DNA of 30,576 nt, taken from positions 1 to 30,576 of the forward strand of contig UQSH01000016.1 of the NCBI GenBank assembly GCA_900543795.1. The letters run 5' to 3'. The notes below the pieces were generated by a model. That model saw only the letters and a list, made by a program, of their open reading frames with translations. It searched no databases and had not been told where the DNA came from. The stretch comes from an uncultured Oscillospiraceae bacterium (GTDB lineage Bacteria > Bacillota > Clostridia > Oscillospirales > Acutalibacteraceae). Shown one piece after another: positions 1-7,069 of the stretch. Made by a program: the position numbers and the translations under genes. Positions within the stretch are counted from its first letter, which is position 1. Each line of letters begins with the position of its first letter.

Positions 1-1160
1 CGGCAGGAGTAATATACACCGCCGTTAAGAACGGCTGTCAGGCGGCAATGATGGCGCCGACGGAAATACTTGCCACTCAGCATTTTGAAACCCTGCAAAA
101 GCTTTTTTCAGGCACACAAATAAAAATCGAGCTGCTAACGGGAAGCACTCCCGCAAAGGAAAAAAGGGAAATCAAAAAGCGTCTTTATGACGGCGAAGCA
201 GACCTTGTTATAGGGACACACGCTTTAATTCAAAATGATGTTGAATTTAAAAATCTTGCGCTTGTTATAACAGACGAGCAGCACCGCTTCGGAGTTAATC
301 AGCGTGCACAGCTTGCTATGAAGGGCACTGAGGTTCACACTCTTGTTATGAGCGCAACACCAATTCCGAGAACGCTTGCTCTTATGATTTACGGCGACCT
401 TGATATTTCGGTTATTGACGAGCTTCCGCCGGGCAGACAGACCGTTAGAACAGATGTTGTTGATTCACGCTATCATAAAAGAATATATGAATTTGTAAAA
501 AAAGCAATTGCAAGAGGCGAGCAGGCATACATAGTTTGCCCGCTTATCGAATCAGGAGAAAGCGAGCTTATGCCCGCTTCGGAATACGCAAACGAGCTTG
601 CCGAAACTGTTTTCAAGGGCTTCAACATAGGGCTTCTGCACGGCAAAATGAACGCAAGGGCGAAGGATAAGGTTATGAGTGCCTTTGCGGACGGAAGCAT
701 TAAAATACTTGTTTCAACAACCGTTATTGAGGTTGGTGTTGATGTTGAAAATGCAACCGTTATGATTATTGAAAACGCAGAGCGATTTGGGCTTTCGCAG
801 CTTCATCAGCTTCGGGGAAGGGTTGGCAGAGGAAGCGCAAAATCCTACTGCATACTCGTTTCGGACAGTAAAAGCGAGGCTGCAAAGGAACGCCTTGCGG
901 TTATGAAAAAATATTCCAACGGCTTCAAAATTGCAGACGAGGATTTAAAGCAAAGAGGCCCCGGCGATTTCTTCGGAAACCGCCAGCACGGACTGCCTGA
1001 CCTTAAAATTGCAGATATGCTGGGCGATATGGAAACGCTTCAGCTTTGCAGGCAATGCGCCGAGCAGATTTTGAAAAGAGATTTTCGCCTTGACCTGCCC
1101 GAAAACAAGGCGCTTGCAAAAAAGATTTCCGATATGTTCCGAGGCTCCGTTTCAAATTGA
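1..1160 (+). CDS. recG: ATP-dependent DNA helicase RecG, C-terminal part (5' truncated by window edge)
   Basis: RecG is a superfamily 2 helicase that remodels stalled replication forks and branched recombination intermediates. The reading frame is open from the left edge (first full codon at base 3), so only the last ~386 residues are present; complete RecG proteins are close to 680 residues, so the wedge domain and Walker A lie outside. Visible motifs in order are MAPTEILA (motif Ia), the DEQHRFG box that is typical of RecG rather than DEAD/DEAH helicases, MSATPIPRTLAL (motif III), STTVIEVGVDV and QLRGRVGRG (motifs V and VI), and a short RecG C-terminal region with QRGPGDFFGNRQHG. The gene ends at TGA 1158-1160 and a hairpin terminator follows within 10 nt. 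It converges with the PASTA protein gene. The identification is secure; the true start cannot be seen. Confidence 0.95.
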   Translation, partial: AGVIYTAVKNGCQAAMMAPTEILATQHFETLQKLFSGTQIKIELLTGSTPAKEKREIKKRLYDGEADLVIGTHALIQNDVEFKNLALVITDEQHRFGVNQRAQLAMKGTEVHTLVMSATPIPRTLALMIYGDLDISVIDELPPGRQTVRTDVVDSRYHKRIYEFVKKAIARGEQAYIVCPLIESGESELMPASEYANELAETVFKGFNIGLLHGKMNARAKDKVMSAFADGSIKILVSTTVIEVGVDVENATVMIIENAERFGLSQLHQLRGRVGRGSAKSYCILVSDSKSEAAKERLAVMKKYSNGFKIADEDLKQRGPGDFFGNRQHGLPDLKIADMLGDMETLQLCRQCAEQILKRDFRLDLPENKALAKKISDMFRGSVSN

Positions 1161-1167
1161 TATAAAG

Positions 1168-1198
1168 AATCCGCACTCTTTTGCGAGTGCGGATTTTT
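1168..1198 (+). terminator. Rho-independent terminator after recG
   Basis: Bases 1168-1178 and 1185-1195 form a perfect 11-bp inverted repeat around a 6-nt loop (TTTTGC), followed by a short T run (1194-1198). It lies between two convergent genes. The minus-strand T run is weak, so service to the PASTA protein gene as well is only possible. Confidence 0.85.
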
Positions 1199-1212
1199 GC
1201 GTTTAACAAGAT

Positions 1213-2865
1213 TTATTGCGCTTGTGTTGAGGCTTGGGTAGTTGTTGTTTCAGGTGCGCCGTAAACCTGGATTATAACCTCCTCGCCCTTTGCAAGCTCG
1301 GTGTTTTCCTGCGGTGCAATTCCGTTGCTTTGCTTAACATAGCCCTCTTTATAATCACCGTTATTATAAACTGTTAAAATCTTAACTGCAAAGCCTGCCG
1401 CTTCAAGCTGCTTTACGGCTTCGTCCTGACTTAATCCGTTTACATTCGGAACGCTTGCCGTTTCAACGCCCTTGCTGACGGTTAAAACAATCTCGCTTCC
1501 CTCGTTTACCGTTTCACCTGGCGCAACGCTTTGCTTAAAGACGATGCCTGCTTCCTTTTCCTTTGAATACTCATAATTAAATGTTATTTTAAACTGCTTA
1601 TTCCAAGTTCCGCTGTTTTTAACATCTGTTTCGGTATAGCCTGCCGAGCAGAAATTGGGAACGGTTAATGAAGCAAGCGTTGTGCTTTCTGTTGTTTCCT
1701 CGGGCTTGAACGCATCCGAAAAGCCGAAGAAATATACCGCCGCACCGATAACAACAACAAGAATAACTGCAACAATTGCGATAATTGTTTTCTTTTTACC
1801 GTTGTCATCTTTATCGTTTTTCTGCCTTGCCGGAGCTCTTTCAACAGGCTTATCCTGTATGCCGGGGTCCTTAACAGCCTCCTCAACCGAAGACTGCGCA
1901 ACAACAGACGGAGCGGCATTTAAAAGCTCACGGTAATCATAAACATTTTGAATACGCTTTTCGGGATAAATCTGCAAGCCTGCGCCGAGTGCCTTAATAA
2001 CATGAGCCGGAATTTTTTCGGCAATCCTGTTCGGTATCATCAGCTTATCGTTTATTTCTCTTTCAACTGCACTTGGAGGATTGGTGCCCACAAGCGCACG
2101 GTAAATACACGCTGAAAATGCGTAAATATCTGTTGCGGGGCAAACCTTATGGTTATTATCGTACTGTTCAAGTGCGGTGTAGCCCTCGTTTGCATTAAAT
2201 TCAAGCTCCCCGCCTGAGCAGCTGCATTCGCTTATGCAAAAGCCTGCAAGCCTAACCTTGCCATCCTTGCACAAAACAAGCGCATCGGGGCTTATTGCGC
2301 CGTGAATTATTCCGTTTGAATGAAGATTTTCAAGCGTGGTTAAAACGGGCATAAACATAAGTCTTGCCTTTTCCCACAAAATATTATTATCATTATTTCT
2401 TAAAAGAAAATCACGAAGAGAAACGGTTGCCATTTTTTCGCTTACGGAATATGCCGTTTCGTTTTCTTCAAAAACATCATAAACAGGTATAACCGCCGAA
2501 AGCGAATTCATCCCCTTTAAGGTGCTCCAAAGCTTTATAAACGAAGCCTTATAGCCCTGACAGCTTTTTTTATACCTTTCACGAATATGAACATCAAGAT
2601 TGCCTTCAAGCCTGTTTGCAATTCCCTTTGGCATAAATTCCCTGATTATAACAGCCTTTCCCTGCTTTATATCATAGCCCGAATATGTTACGGCATCGCT
2701 CTCCTGCGAAAGAGCCTTTCCGACAACATATTTGCCTGCAAGAACGGTTTTTCTCGGAAGATAGAGCATATCGCATTCACAGTCGTTATCAAATCCGCAT
2801 TTTGCACACACGCTGCCTTGGGTTAACGGCTCAAAGCAGTTCATACATAGATTATCGAAATTCAA
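1213..2865 (-). CDS. Zinc-ribbon, kinase-like (pseudokinase), single-pass membrane protein with two PASTA domains
   Basis: The protein has 550 residues. The layout is an N-terminal zinc ribbon (C7, C10, C20, C23), a protein-kinase fold at about 43-317, a charged linker, one membrane helix at about 360-382, then two extracellular PASTA repeats (about 399-467 and 468-537) and a Thr/Gln-rich tail. This resembles PrkC/Stk-type Ser/Thr kinases, which sense cell-wall fragments through PASTA domains, but those usually have three or more repeats. The active-site signatures are degenerate: the glycine loop is absent, the VAIK lysine aligns with R75, the HRD motif reads HGA (188-190), the catalytic-loop Asn is Ala, and DFG reads GFC (208-210). 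Catalysis is therefore unlikely and a scaffold or sensor role is inferred. The start is TTG at 2863-2865, preceded by a GGGGG ribosome site (2873-2877, 7-nt spacing). A TTGACA-17-TAAACT promoter lies upstream. Confidence 0.85.
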   Translation of the reverse strand: MNFDNLCMNCFEPLTQGSVCAKCGFDNDCECDMLYLPRKTVLAGKYVVGKALSQESDAVTYSGYDIKQGKAVIIREFMPKGIANRLEGNLDVHIRERYKKSCQGYKASFIKLWSTLKGMNSLSAVIPVYDVFEENETAYSVSEKMATVSLRDFLLRNNDNNILWEKARLMFMPVLTTLENLHSNGIIHGAISPDALVLCKDGKVRLAGFCISECSCSGGELEFNANEGYTALEQYDNNHKVCPATDIYAFSACIYRALVGTNPPSAVEREINDKLMIPNRIAEKIPAHVIKALGAGLQIYPEKRIQNVYDYRELLNAAPSVVAQSSVEEAVKDPGIQDKPVERAPARQKNDKDDNGKKKTIIAIVAVILVVVIGAAVYFFGFSDAFKPEETTESTTLASLTVPNFCSAGYTETDVKNSGTWNKQFKITFNYEYSKEKEAGIVFKQSVAPGETVNEGSEIVLTVSKGVETASVPNVNGLSQDEAVKQLEAAGFAVKILTVYNNGDYKEGYVKQSNGIAPQENTELAKGEEVIIQVYGAPETTTTQASTQAQ

Positions 2866-2910
2866 TTTTATGCCCCCATAAAATAAATTTATTATGTAAT
2901 TAATATAAAT

Positions 2911-2939
2911 AGTTTAGCAATGAAAACGCCGTTTGTCAA
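2911..2939 (-). promoter_or_regulatory. Sigma-A promoter for the PASTA pseudokinase gene
   Basis: On the minus strand, TTGACA (2934-2939) is followed after 17 nt by TAAACT (2911-2916). The -35 element sits in the 7-nt centre of a perfect 6-bp inverted repeat (GCCGTT 2928-2933, AACGGC 2941-2946), which could be an operator. Confidence 0.7.
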
Positions 2940-3016
2940 GAACGGCAAATATTATTACACAATATGTTTACACCGTATTAAAATCAGGACAGGTTAATAT
3001 TATTGCTTATTATTGA

Positions 3017-3045
3017 TTGATAATTACAAAAATATGTTATATAAT
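3017..3045 (+). promoter_or_regulatory. Sigma-A promoter of the yhaM-prmA operon
   Basis: TTGATA (3017-3022), 17-nt spacer, TATAAT (3040-3045). Transcription would begin near 3052, about 28 nt before the chosen ATG. This argues against the longer frame that begins at 3017, inside the -35 element. Confidence 0.8.
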
Positions 3046-3066
3046 TAAAGACGGTAATAAATACAA

Positions 3067-3071
3067 AGAGG
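3067..3071 (+). promoter_or_regulatory. Ribosome-binding site that fixes the yhaM-like start
   Basis: An AGAGG-type sequence lies 8 nt before ATG 3080. The upstream in-frame start at 3017 has no such site and lies in the promoter. Confidence 0.7.
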
Positions 3072-3079
3072 TAACGCAG

Positions 3080-4042
3080 ATGAATTTTACAACATTAAAT
3101 AACGGTATGTGCGACGGCTTCGTTCTTATAAAAAGATGCGAGGAAAAGAAAACGAAAAACGGTGCTTCATATCTTGATTTAATTATCGGCGACAAGGACG
3201 GAGAAATGCCTGCAAAGCTTTGGGATTTCAACGGCAGGGAAATTTTCGAGGAGGAAATGGTTGTTAAAATCAGAGGAACCGTTGAGCAATACAACGGCAA
3301 GGACCAATTCCGAATTGCTCAAATAAGACCTGCCGGAGCAGGAGATGATTATAATCTTTCAGAGCTTGTGCCCTCCTCCGAGGTTGGCGGACAGCAGATT
3401 TTCAATATGCTTTTAAAACGGGCAGAGGCTTTTAAGGACTCTGATTTTAAGGCAATAACAACAACTATTTTAAACGAAAAAAAGGATTTGCTTATCAACT
3501 GCCCTGCCGCATTTAAGCTTCATCACGCAATGATAGGCGGACTTATGCTTCACACAATGAGCATTGTTCGTATGGCAGAGGAAATATGCAGAATTTATCC
3601 TAACATAAACAAGGATTTGCTTCTTGCCGGAGCAATTCTTCACGATGTTGCAAAAACATGGGAGTTTTCTCTCGGAAAAACAGGTCTTGTTAAGGGCTAT
3701 TCAACAGAGGGAGAGCTCATAGGTCATCTTGTTAAGGGTGCAATGTATGTTGAGGAGGCGGGAAAAAAGCTTAACATAAGCCGCGAAAAAACCGTTCTTC
3801 TTGAGCATATGATATTAAGCCATCACGGAGTTCCGGAATACGGCTCACCCGTTCGCCCGATGTTTCTTGAAGCAGAGATACTTTCTGCGCTTGACACTCT
3901 TGACGCTGAAATCTATGAATTTAACAGCGCAGTCTCAAAAGCAGAGCCCGGAAAATTCACGGAAAGGCAATGGTCGCTTGACAACAGAAAGCTTTATAAC
4001 CACGGACTTTCCTCAACAGAGCACAAGGTTAATCTCGAATAA
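3080..4042 (+). CDS. yhaM: YhaM-family 3'-5' exoribonuclease (OB-fold plus HD domain)
   Basis: The protein has 320 residues, close to Bacillus subtilis YhaM (about 314). An N-terminal OB-type nucleic-acid-binding fold covers about 11-88 (GFVLIKRCEEKKTKNG, then the KLWDF strand). An HD phosphohydrolase domain covers about 145-285, with metal-ligand candidates H158, H188-D189 and the HH pair at 248-249. Family members are cytoplasmic 3'-5' exonucleases acting on RNA and single-stranded DNA ends. The frame extends upstream to 3017, but the start at 3080 has a good ribosome site and begins at the conserved domain. It is the first gene of an operon with prmA 17 nt downstream. Family assignment is firm; the exact substrate is inferred. 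Confidence 0.88.
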   Translation: MNFTTLNNGMCDGFVLIKRCEEKKTKNGASYLDLIIGDKDGEMPAKLWDFNGREIFEEEMVVKIRGTVEQYNGKDQFRIAQIRPAGAGDDYNLSELVPSSEVGGQQIFNMLLKRAEAFKDSDFKAITTTILNEKKDLLINCPAAFKLHHAMIGGLMLHTMSIVRMAEEICRIYPNINKDLLLAGAILHDVAKTWEFSLGKTGLVKGYSTEGELIGHLVKGAMYVEEAGKKLNISREKTVLLEHMILSHHGVPEYGSPVRPMFLEAEILSALDTLDAEIYEFNSAVSKAEPGKFTERQWSLDNRKLYNHGLSSTEHKVNLE

Positions 4043-4059
4043 AAAAACGGAGCATATAT

Positions 4060-5001
4060 ATGGAAAACGAACTTGAACAGAGCTGGACCGAAATAGCAAT
4101 TACCGTTGCAGGCAAGGATTTAGATGACGCCTGCGCCATTGCAAATATGGTTGTTCCCTACGGAATTTATATTGAGGATTATTCTGCCCTTGAAGAAGAA
4201 ACGCTTGAAATTGCACATATAGATTTAATTGAAAAATCACTTCTTGAAAAAGACAGAACAAGGGGAATTATACATATTTATATTAATCCTCACGAAAATC
4301 CGCTTGAAGCGGTTTCATTTCTTAAAGAAAGATTTGAATCGCAGAAAATCGAATATGAGCTTGGCACACAGGACTGCAAGGCGCAGGACTGGGTTAACAA
4401 TTGGAAGCATTATTTTCACGCAATGCCCGTTGGCAAAAAGCTGCTTATTCAGCCCGAATGGGAAAATAACTGCGAATCGGACGGAAGAATTGCTTTGCGC
4501 ATTGAGCCGGGGCTTGCATTCGGAACGGGAAGCCACCCAACAACAAAGCTTTGCCTTGAAATGCTTGAGGATTATGTTAACGATTATTCAACTGTGCTTG
4601 ATATAGGATGCGGAAGCGGCATTCTTTCAATTGCTTCTCTTTTGCTTGGCGCAAAAACTGCCGTTGGGGTTGATATTGACAGGCTTGCGGTTAAAACCGC
4701 AATTGAAAACGCAGAGAAAAATGGCTTTTCCTCCCCTGCCTTCACCGCCGTTAACGGAAATTTATCTGATAAAATCAGCGGGAAATACAGTATTATCGTT
4801 GCAAACATAGTTGCCGATGTTATTATGGATTTTAACAAAGAGGTTGGCAGCTTTCTTAAAAAAGGCGGAGTTTACATTACAGGTGGAATTATTGACTCCC
4901 GAAAGGAAGAGGTTATTGCTTCCTTTGAAGAAAATTCTTTTGAAATAATTGAGCATCACGGCGAAAAGGGCTGGAATGTTTTTGTGTGTGAAAGAAAATG
5001 A
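4060..5001 (+). CDS. prmA: Ribosomal protein L11 methyltransferase
   Basis: PrmA uses S-adenosylmethionine to methylate ribosomal protein L11. The 313-residue length fits the family (about 290-315). Residues 1-110 form the substrate-recognition domain. The catalytic Rossmann domain follows, with FGTGSHPTT (154-162), the SAM-binding VLDIGCGSG (179-187), the acidic GVDID at 203-207 and the NIV motif (249-251) at the place of the usual N-(I/L)-(L/V). The ATG has a CGGAG ribosome site 7-8 nt upstream. The stop codon overlaps the start of the next gene (ATGA), so the hydrolase is probably translationally coupled. Confidence 0.95.
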   Translation: MENELEQSWTEIAITVAGKDLDDACAIANMVVPYGIYIEDYSALEEETLEIAHIDLIEKSLLEKDRTRGIIHIYINPHENPLEAVSFLKERFESQKIEYELGTQDCKAQDWVNNWKHYFHAMPVGKKLLIQPEWENNCESDGRIALRIEPGLAFGTGSHPTTKLCLEMLEDYVNDYSTVLDIGCGSGILSIASLLLGAKTAVGVDIDRLAVKTAIENAEKNGFSSPAFTAVNGNLSDKISGKYSIIVANIVADVIMDFNKEVGSFLKKGGVYITGGIIDSRKEEVIASFEENSFEIIEHHGEKGWNVFVCERK

Positions 5002-5963
5002 AGATTTTAAGCATAATTCTAATTGCGCTTGCAGTTATATTTCTTTTGATATTTATAATTTGCATATTTGTTTTTAATCAGCTTGTTTGGTACAAGCCGA
5101 TAAAAATTCCGTCTTTTATCGAGAGAGCGATTTCAGGAAATCAGCCTCCCGAAAATTTCAAAACAGATTTGTTAAAGGCTCAAAATAAAATAAATGAATT
5201 ACCTCTTGAAGCGCTGACCTTAACCGCCGACAACGGCGAAACGCTGAAAGCAAGCCTGTTTGTGCCCGAAAGGAGCAACGGGAAAATAATAATTGCCTGC
5301 CACGGAGCAAGAAGCACGGGGCGGGGCGAATTTTGCCTAATGGCTGATTATTTCGTTAATGAGGGCTTTACCGTGCTTATGCCCGAGCACCGTGGCTGCG
5401 GAATAAGCGACGGAAAATTTATGGGATATGGCACTCACGAATCAAAGGATACGCTTTTGTGGCTCAAATACGCAGAAAAAAGATTTCCCGATTTGGATAT
5501 TTTCCTGCTCGGAGTTTCAATGGGCGGAGCAACCGTTCTTATGATGAGCGACAAAATTGAGAAGGGCGAGGTTAAGGGCATAGTTTCCGACTGCGCCTAT
5601 ACATCTGCCTGGAAGGAATTTTCATATCAGCTTCGCACCTCTTTTCATCTGCCCGATTTTCCTGCCCTTTATATTTGCGATTTGCTTTGCAGAATTTTTT
5701 GCGGCTACTCCTTTAAGCAGGCGGCGCCCGAGGAATCGGTTAAAAATGCAAAGGCTCCCATTCTTTTCATACACGGAAAGGCAGACGATTATGTGCCTTA
5801 TTATATGGAAAAGGAGCTTTATGACGCCTGCTCATCAGAGAAATATATTGTTGGCATAGAAGATGCAGTTCACGCCGCAAATTATTATACTGACAGAAAA
5901 ACCTATGAAAAAACGCTGAATGAATTTTTTGAAAGATATTCACATTCGGAGGTGCAAAAATGA
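4998..5963 (+). CDS. Membrane-anchored alpha/beta hydrolase (serine hydrolase)
   Basis: The protein has 321 residues with a hydrophobic N-terminal anchor (about 3-30) and no cleavage motif, so it is probably a membrane-tethered enzyme. The alpha/beta hydrolase core starts near residue 72. The oxyanion-region HG is at 102-103, the nucleophile elbow GVSMGG places Ser174, the acid is Asp263 in HGKADDYVP, and His292 follows in the C-terminal part, giving a complete Ser-Asp-His triad. It resembles the S9-peptidase/BEM46-like group often called 'alpha/beta hydrolase'. Substrate is unknown; esterase, acyltransferase or peptidase activity are all possible. It overlaps prmA by 4 nt and the next glycosyltransferase by 4 nt, so all are one transcription unit. 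Confidence 0.85.
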   Translation: MKILSIILIALAVIFLLIFIICIFVFNQLVWYKPIKIPSFIERAISGNQPPENFKTDLLKAQNKINELPLEALTLTADNGETLKASLFVPERSNGKIIIACHGARSTGRGEFCLMADYFVNEGFTVLMPEHRGCGISDGKFMGYGTHESKDTLLWLKYAEKRFPDLDIFLLGVSMGGATVLMMSDKIEKGEVKGIVSDCAYTSAWKEFSYQLRTSFHLPDFPALYICDLLCRIFCGYSFKQAAPEESVKNAKAPILFIHGKADDYVPYYMEKELYDACSSEKYIVGIEDAVHAANYYTDRKTYEKTLNEFFERYSHSEVQK

Positions 5964-6991
5964 AACTGATAAGCGTTATTATTCCTGCCTACAACGCTTC
6001 GGCTTTTATTGAAAACTGCATTAATTCCGTTTTGAAGCAGACCTACACGAATTTTGAAATAGTTGTTGTTAACGACGGCTCAAAGGACAACACGCTTGAA
6101 ATTCTTGAAGCTCTTGCAAAAAAGGACAGCCGCATACGCGTTTTTAATCAGGAAAACGCAGGTGTTTCCGCCGCGCGAAACAAAGCAATTTCCGAGGCAA
6201 GAGGCGAACTTATGACCTGTCTTGACGCCGACGACGCATTTCTTGAAAACGCGCTTGCCGATATGGCGGAGCTTATGACCGACGATGTTGATTTCATTAT
6301 TGCATCGCATTATGAGATACGCTTTTCAAAAAAGCCCCAGCCGAAAAAGGATATGATAATACCCGCGCAGGAAATCAACAGCAGATTTTTGGAGTTTGAC
6401 AGAATGATTTGGTTCCCCTGGGCAAAAATGTTTCGCACGGATATTGTTAAGAATAATCACATTTTGTATGACACAAATATTACCTTCGGCGAGGATCATA
6501 TATTCAATTTAAGCTATACAAAGCACATTAAAGGCTCTGTTGCAGTTACAAGCAAATATGTTTACAACTACTACTGTATAAGAGGCGGACTTTGCTCTAA
6601 ATACTATCCCGATATGCACTCTCTGCAAAAATATGTTCTTAACGGAATTATTAAATATTTCGGCTCTGCCGAGGACATTCCGCAGGAATATCTTGACCAC
6701 TACACAGGCTGCTATATGGCGGGCTGCTTTGATTATTACATTGCGTGGCTTTCGCCGACAAAGGCAGAGAAAAAAATAAGGGAAACATTGGATATTTACG
6801 GCGATATAATAAACGACGAAATGCTCAAACGCCTTTACACCGAAAAGCAATATTCATATATTAAAAGCGGCAACATAAAAGGCTTTATGAGAGATTATAT
6901 AATCAAAAATCCAAAGCAAACGGTTTGGCGCAAAATCAAGAGAACAATCAGAAGAATACTTGAAGAAATCCAAAACAAATTAATTAAATAG
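5960..6991 (+). CDS. Glycosyltransferase family 2
   Basis: The 343-residue protein begins with the canonical GT-A fold signature SVIIPAYNA (5-13) and VVNDGSKDNT (37-46), with the metal-binding DADD at 89-92. The second half contains an aromatic acceptor-side region (GEDHIFNLSY) and a very basic C-terminus. GT2 enzymes transfer a sugar from a nucleotide donor to a glycan or lipid acceptor at the inner face of the membrane. There is no C-terminal membrane helix. It is fused by an ATGA overlap to the hydrolase gene and lies outside the capsule operon, so its acceptor may be a separate cell-wall or lipid glycan. Donor and acceptor cannot be told from sequence. Confidence 0.9.
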   Translation: MKLISVIIPAYNASAFIENCINSVLKQTYTNFEIVVVNDGSKDNTLEILEALAKKDSRIRVFNQENAGVSAARNKAISEARGELMTCLDADDAFLENALADMAELMTDDVDFIIASHYEIRFSKKPQPKKDMIIPAQEINSRFLEFDRMIWFPWAKMFRTDIVKNNHILYDTNITFGEDHIFNLSYTKHIKGSVAVTSKYVYNYYCIRGGLCSKYYPDMHSLQKYVLNGIIKYFGSAEDIPQEYLDHYTGCYMAGCFDYYIAWLSPTKAEKKIRETLDIYGDIINDEMLKRLYTEKQYSYIKSGNIKGFMRDYIIKNPKQTVWRKIKRTIRRILEEIQNKLIK

Positions 6992-7044
6992 CATAAAAAA
7001 CCAACCGCCTTGGAGGACTCCAAGGCGGTTTATGTTTTTTATGC
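6991..7044. terminator. Large bidirectional terminator between the GT2 gene and thrS
   Basis: Two nested inverted repeats are present. The outer arms at 6991-7001 and 7034-7044 are a perfect 11-bp pair carrying A6 and T6 runs. The inner arms at 7004-7013 and 7020-7029 are a perfect 10-bp GC-rich pair around a 6-nt loop. The inner stem followed by T runs can terminate transcription from either side. Confidence 0.9.
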
Positions 7045-7069
7045 GAAGGCAAAATAAAGCTATTCGAAA

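Noticed and set aside
3017..3079. 21-codon N-terminal extension of the yhaM-like protein
   Set aside because: It overlaps a TTGATA-17-TATAAT promoter and has no ribosome site.
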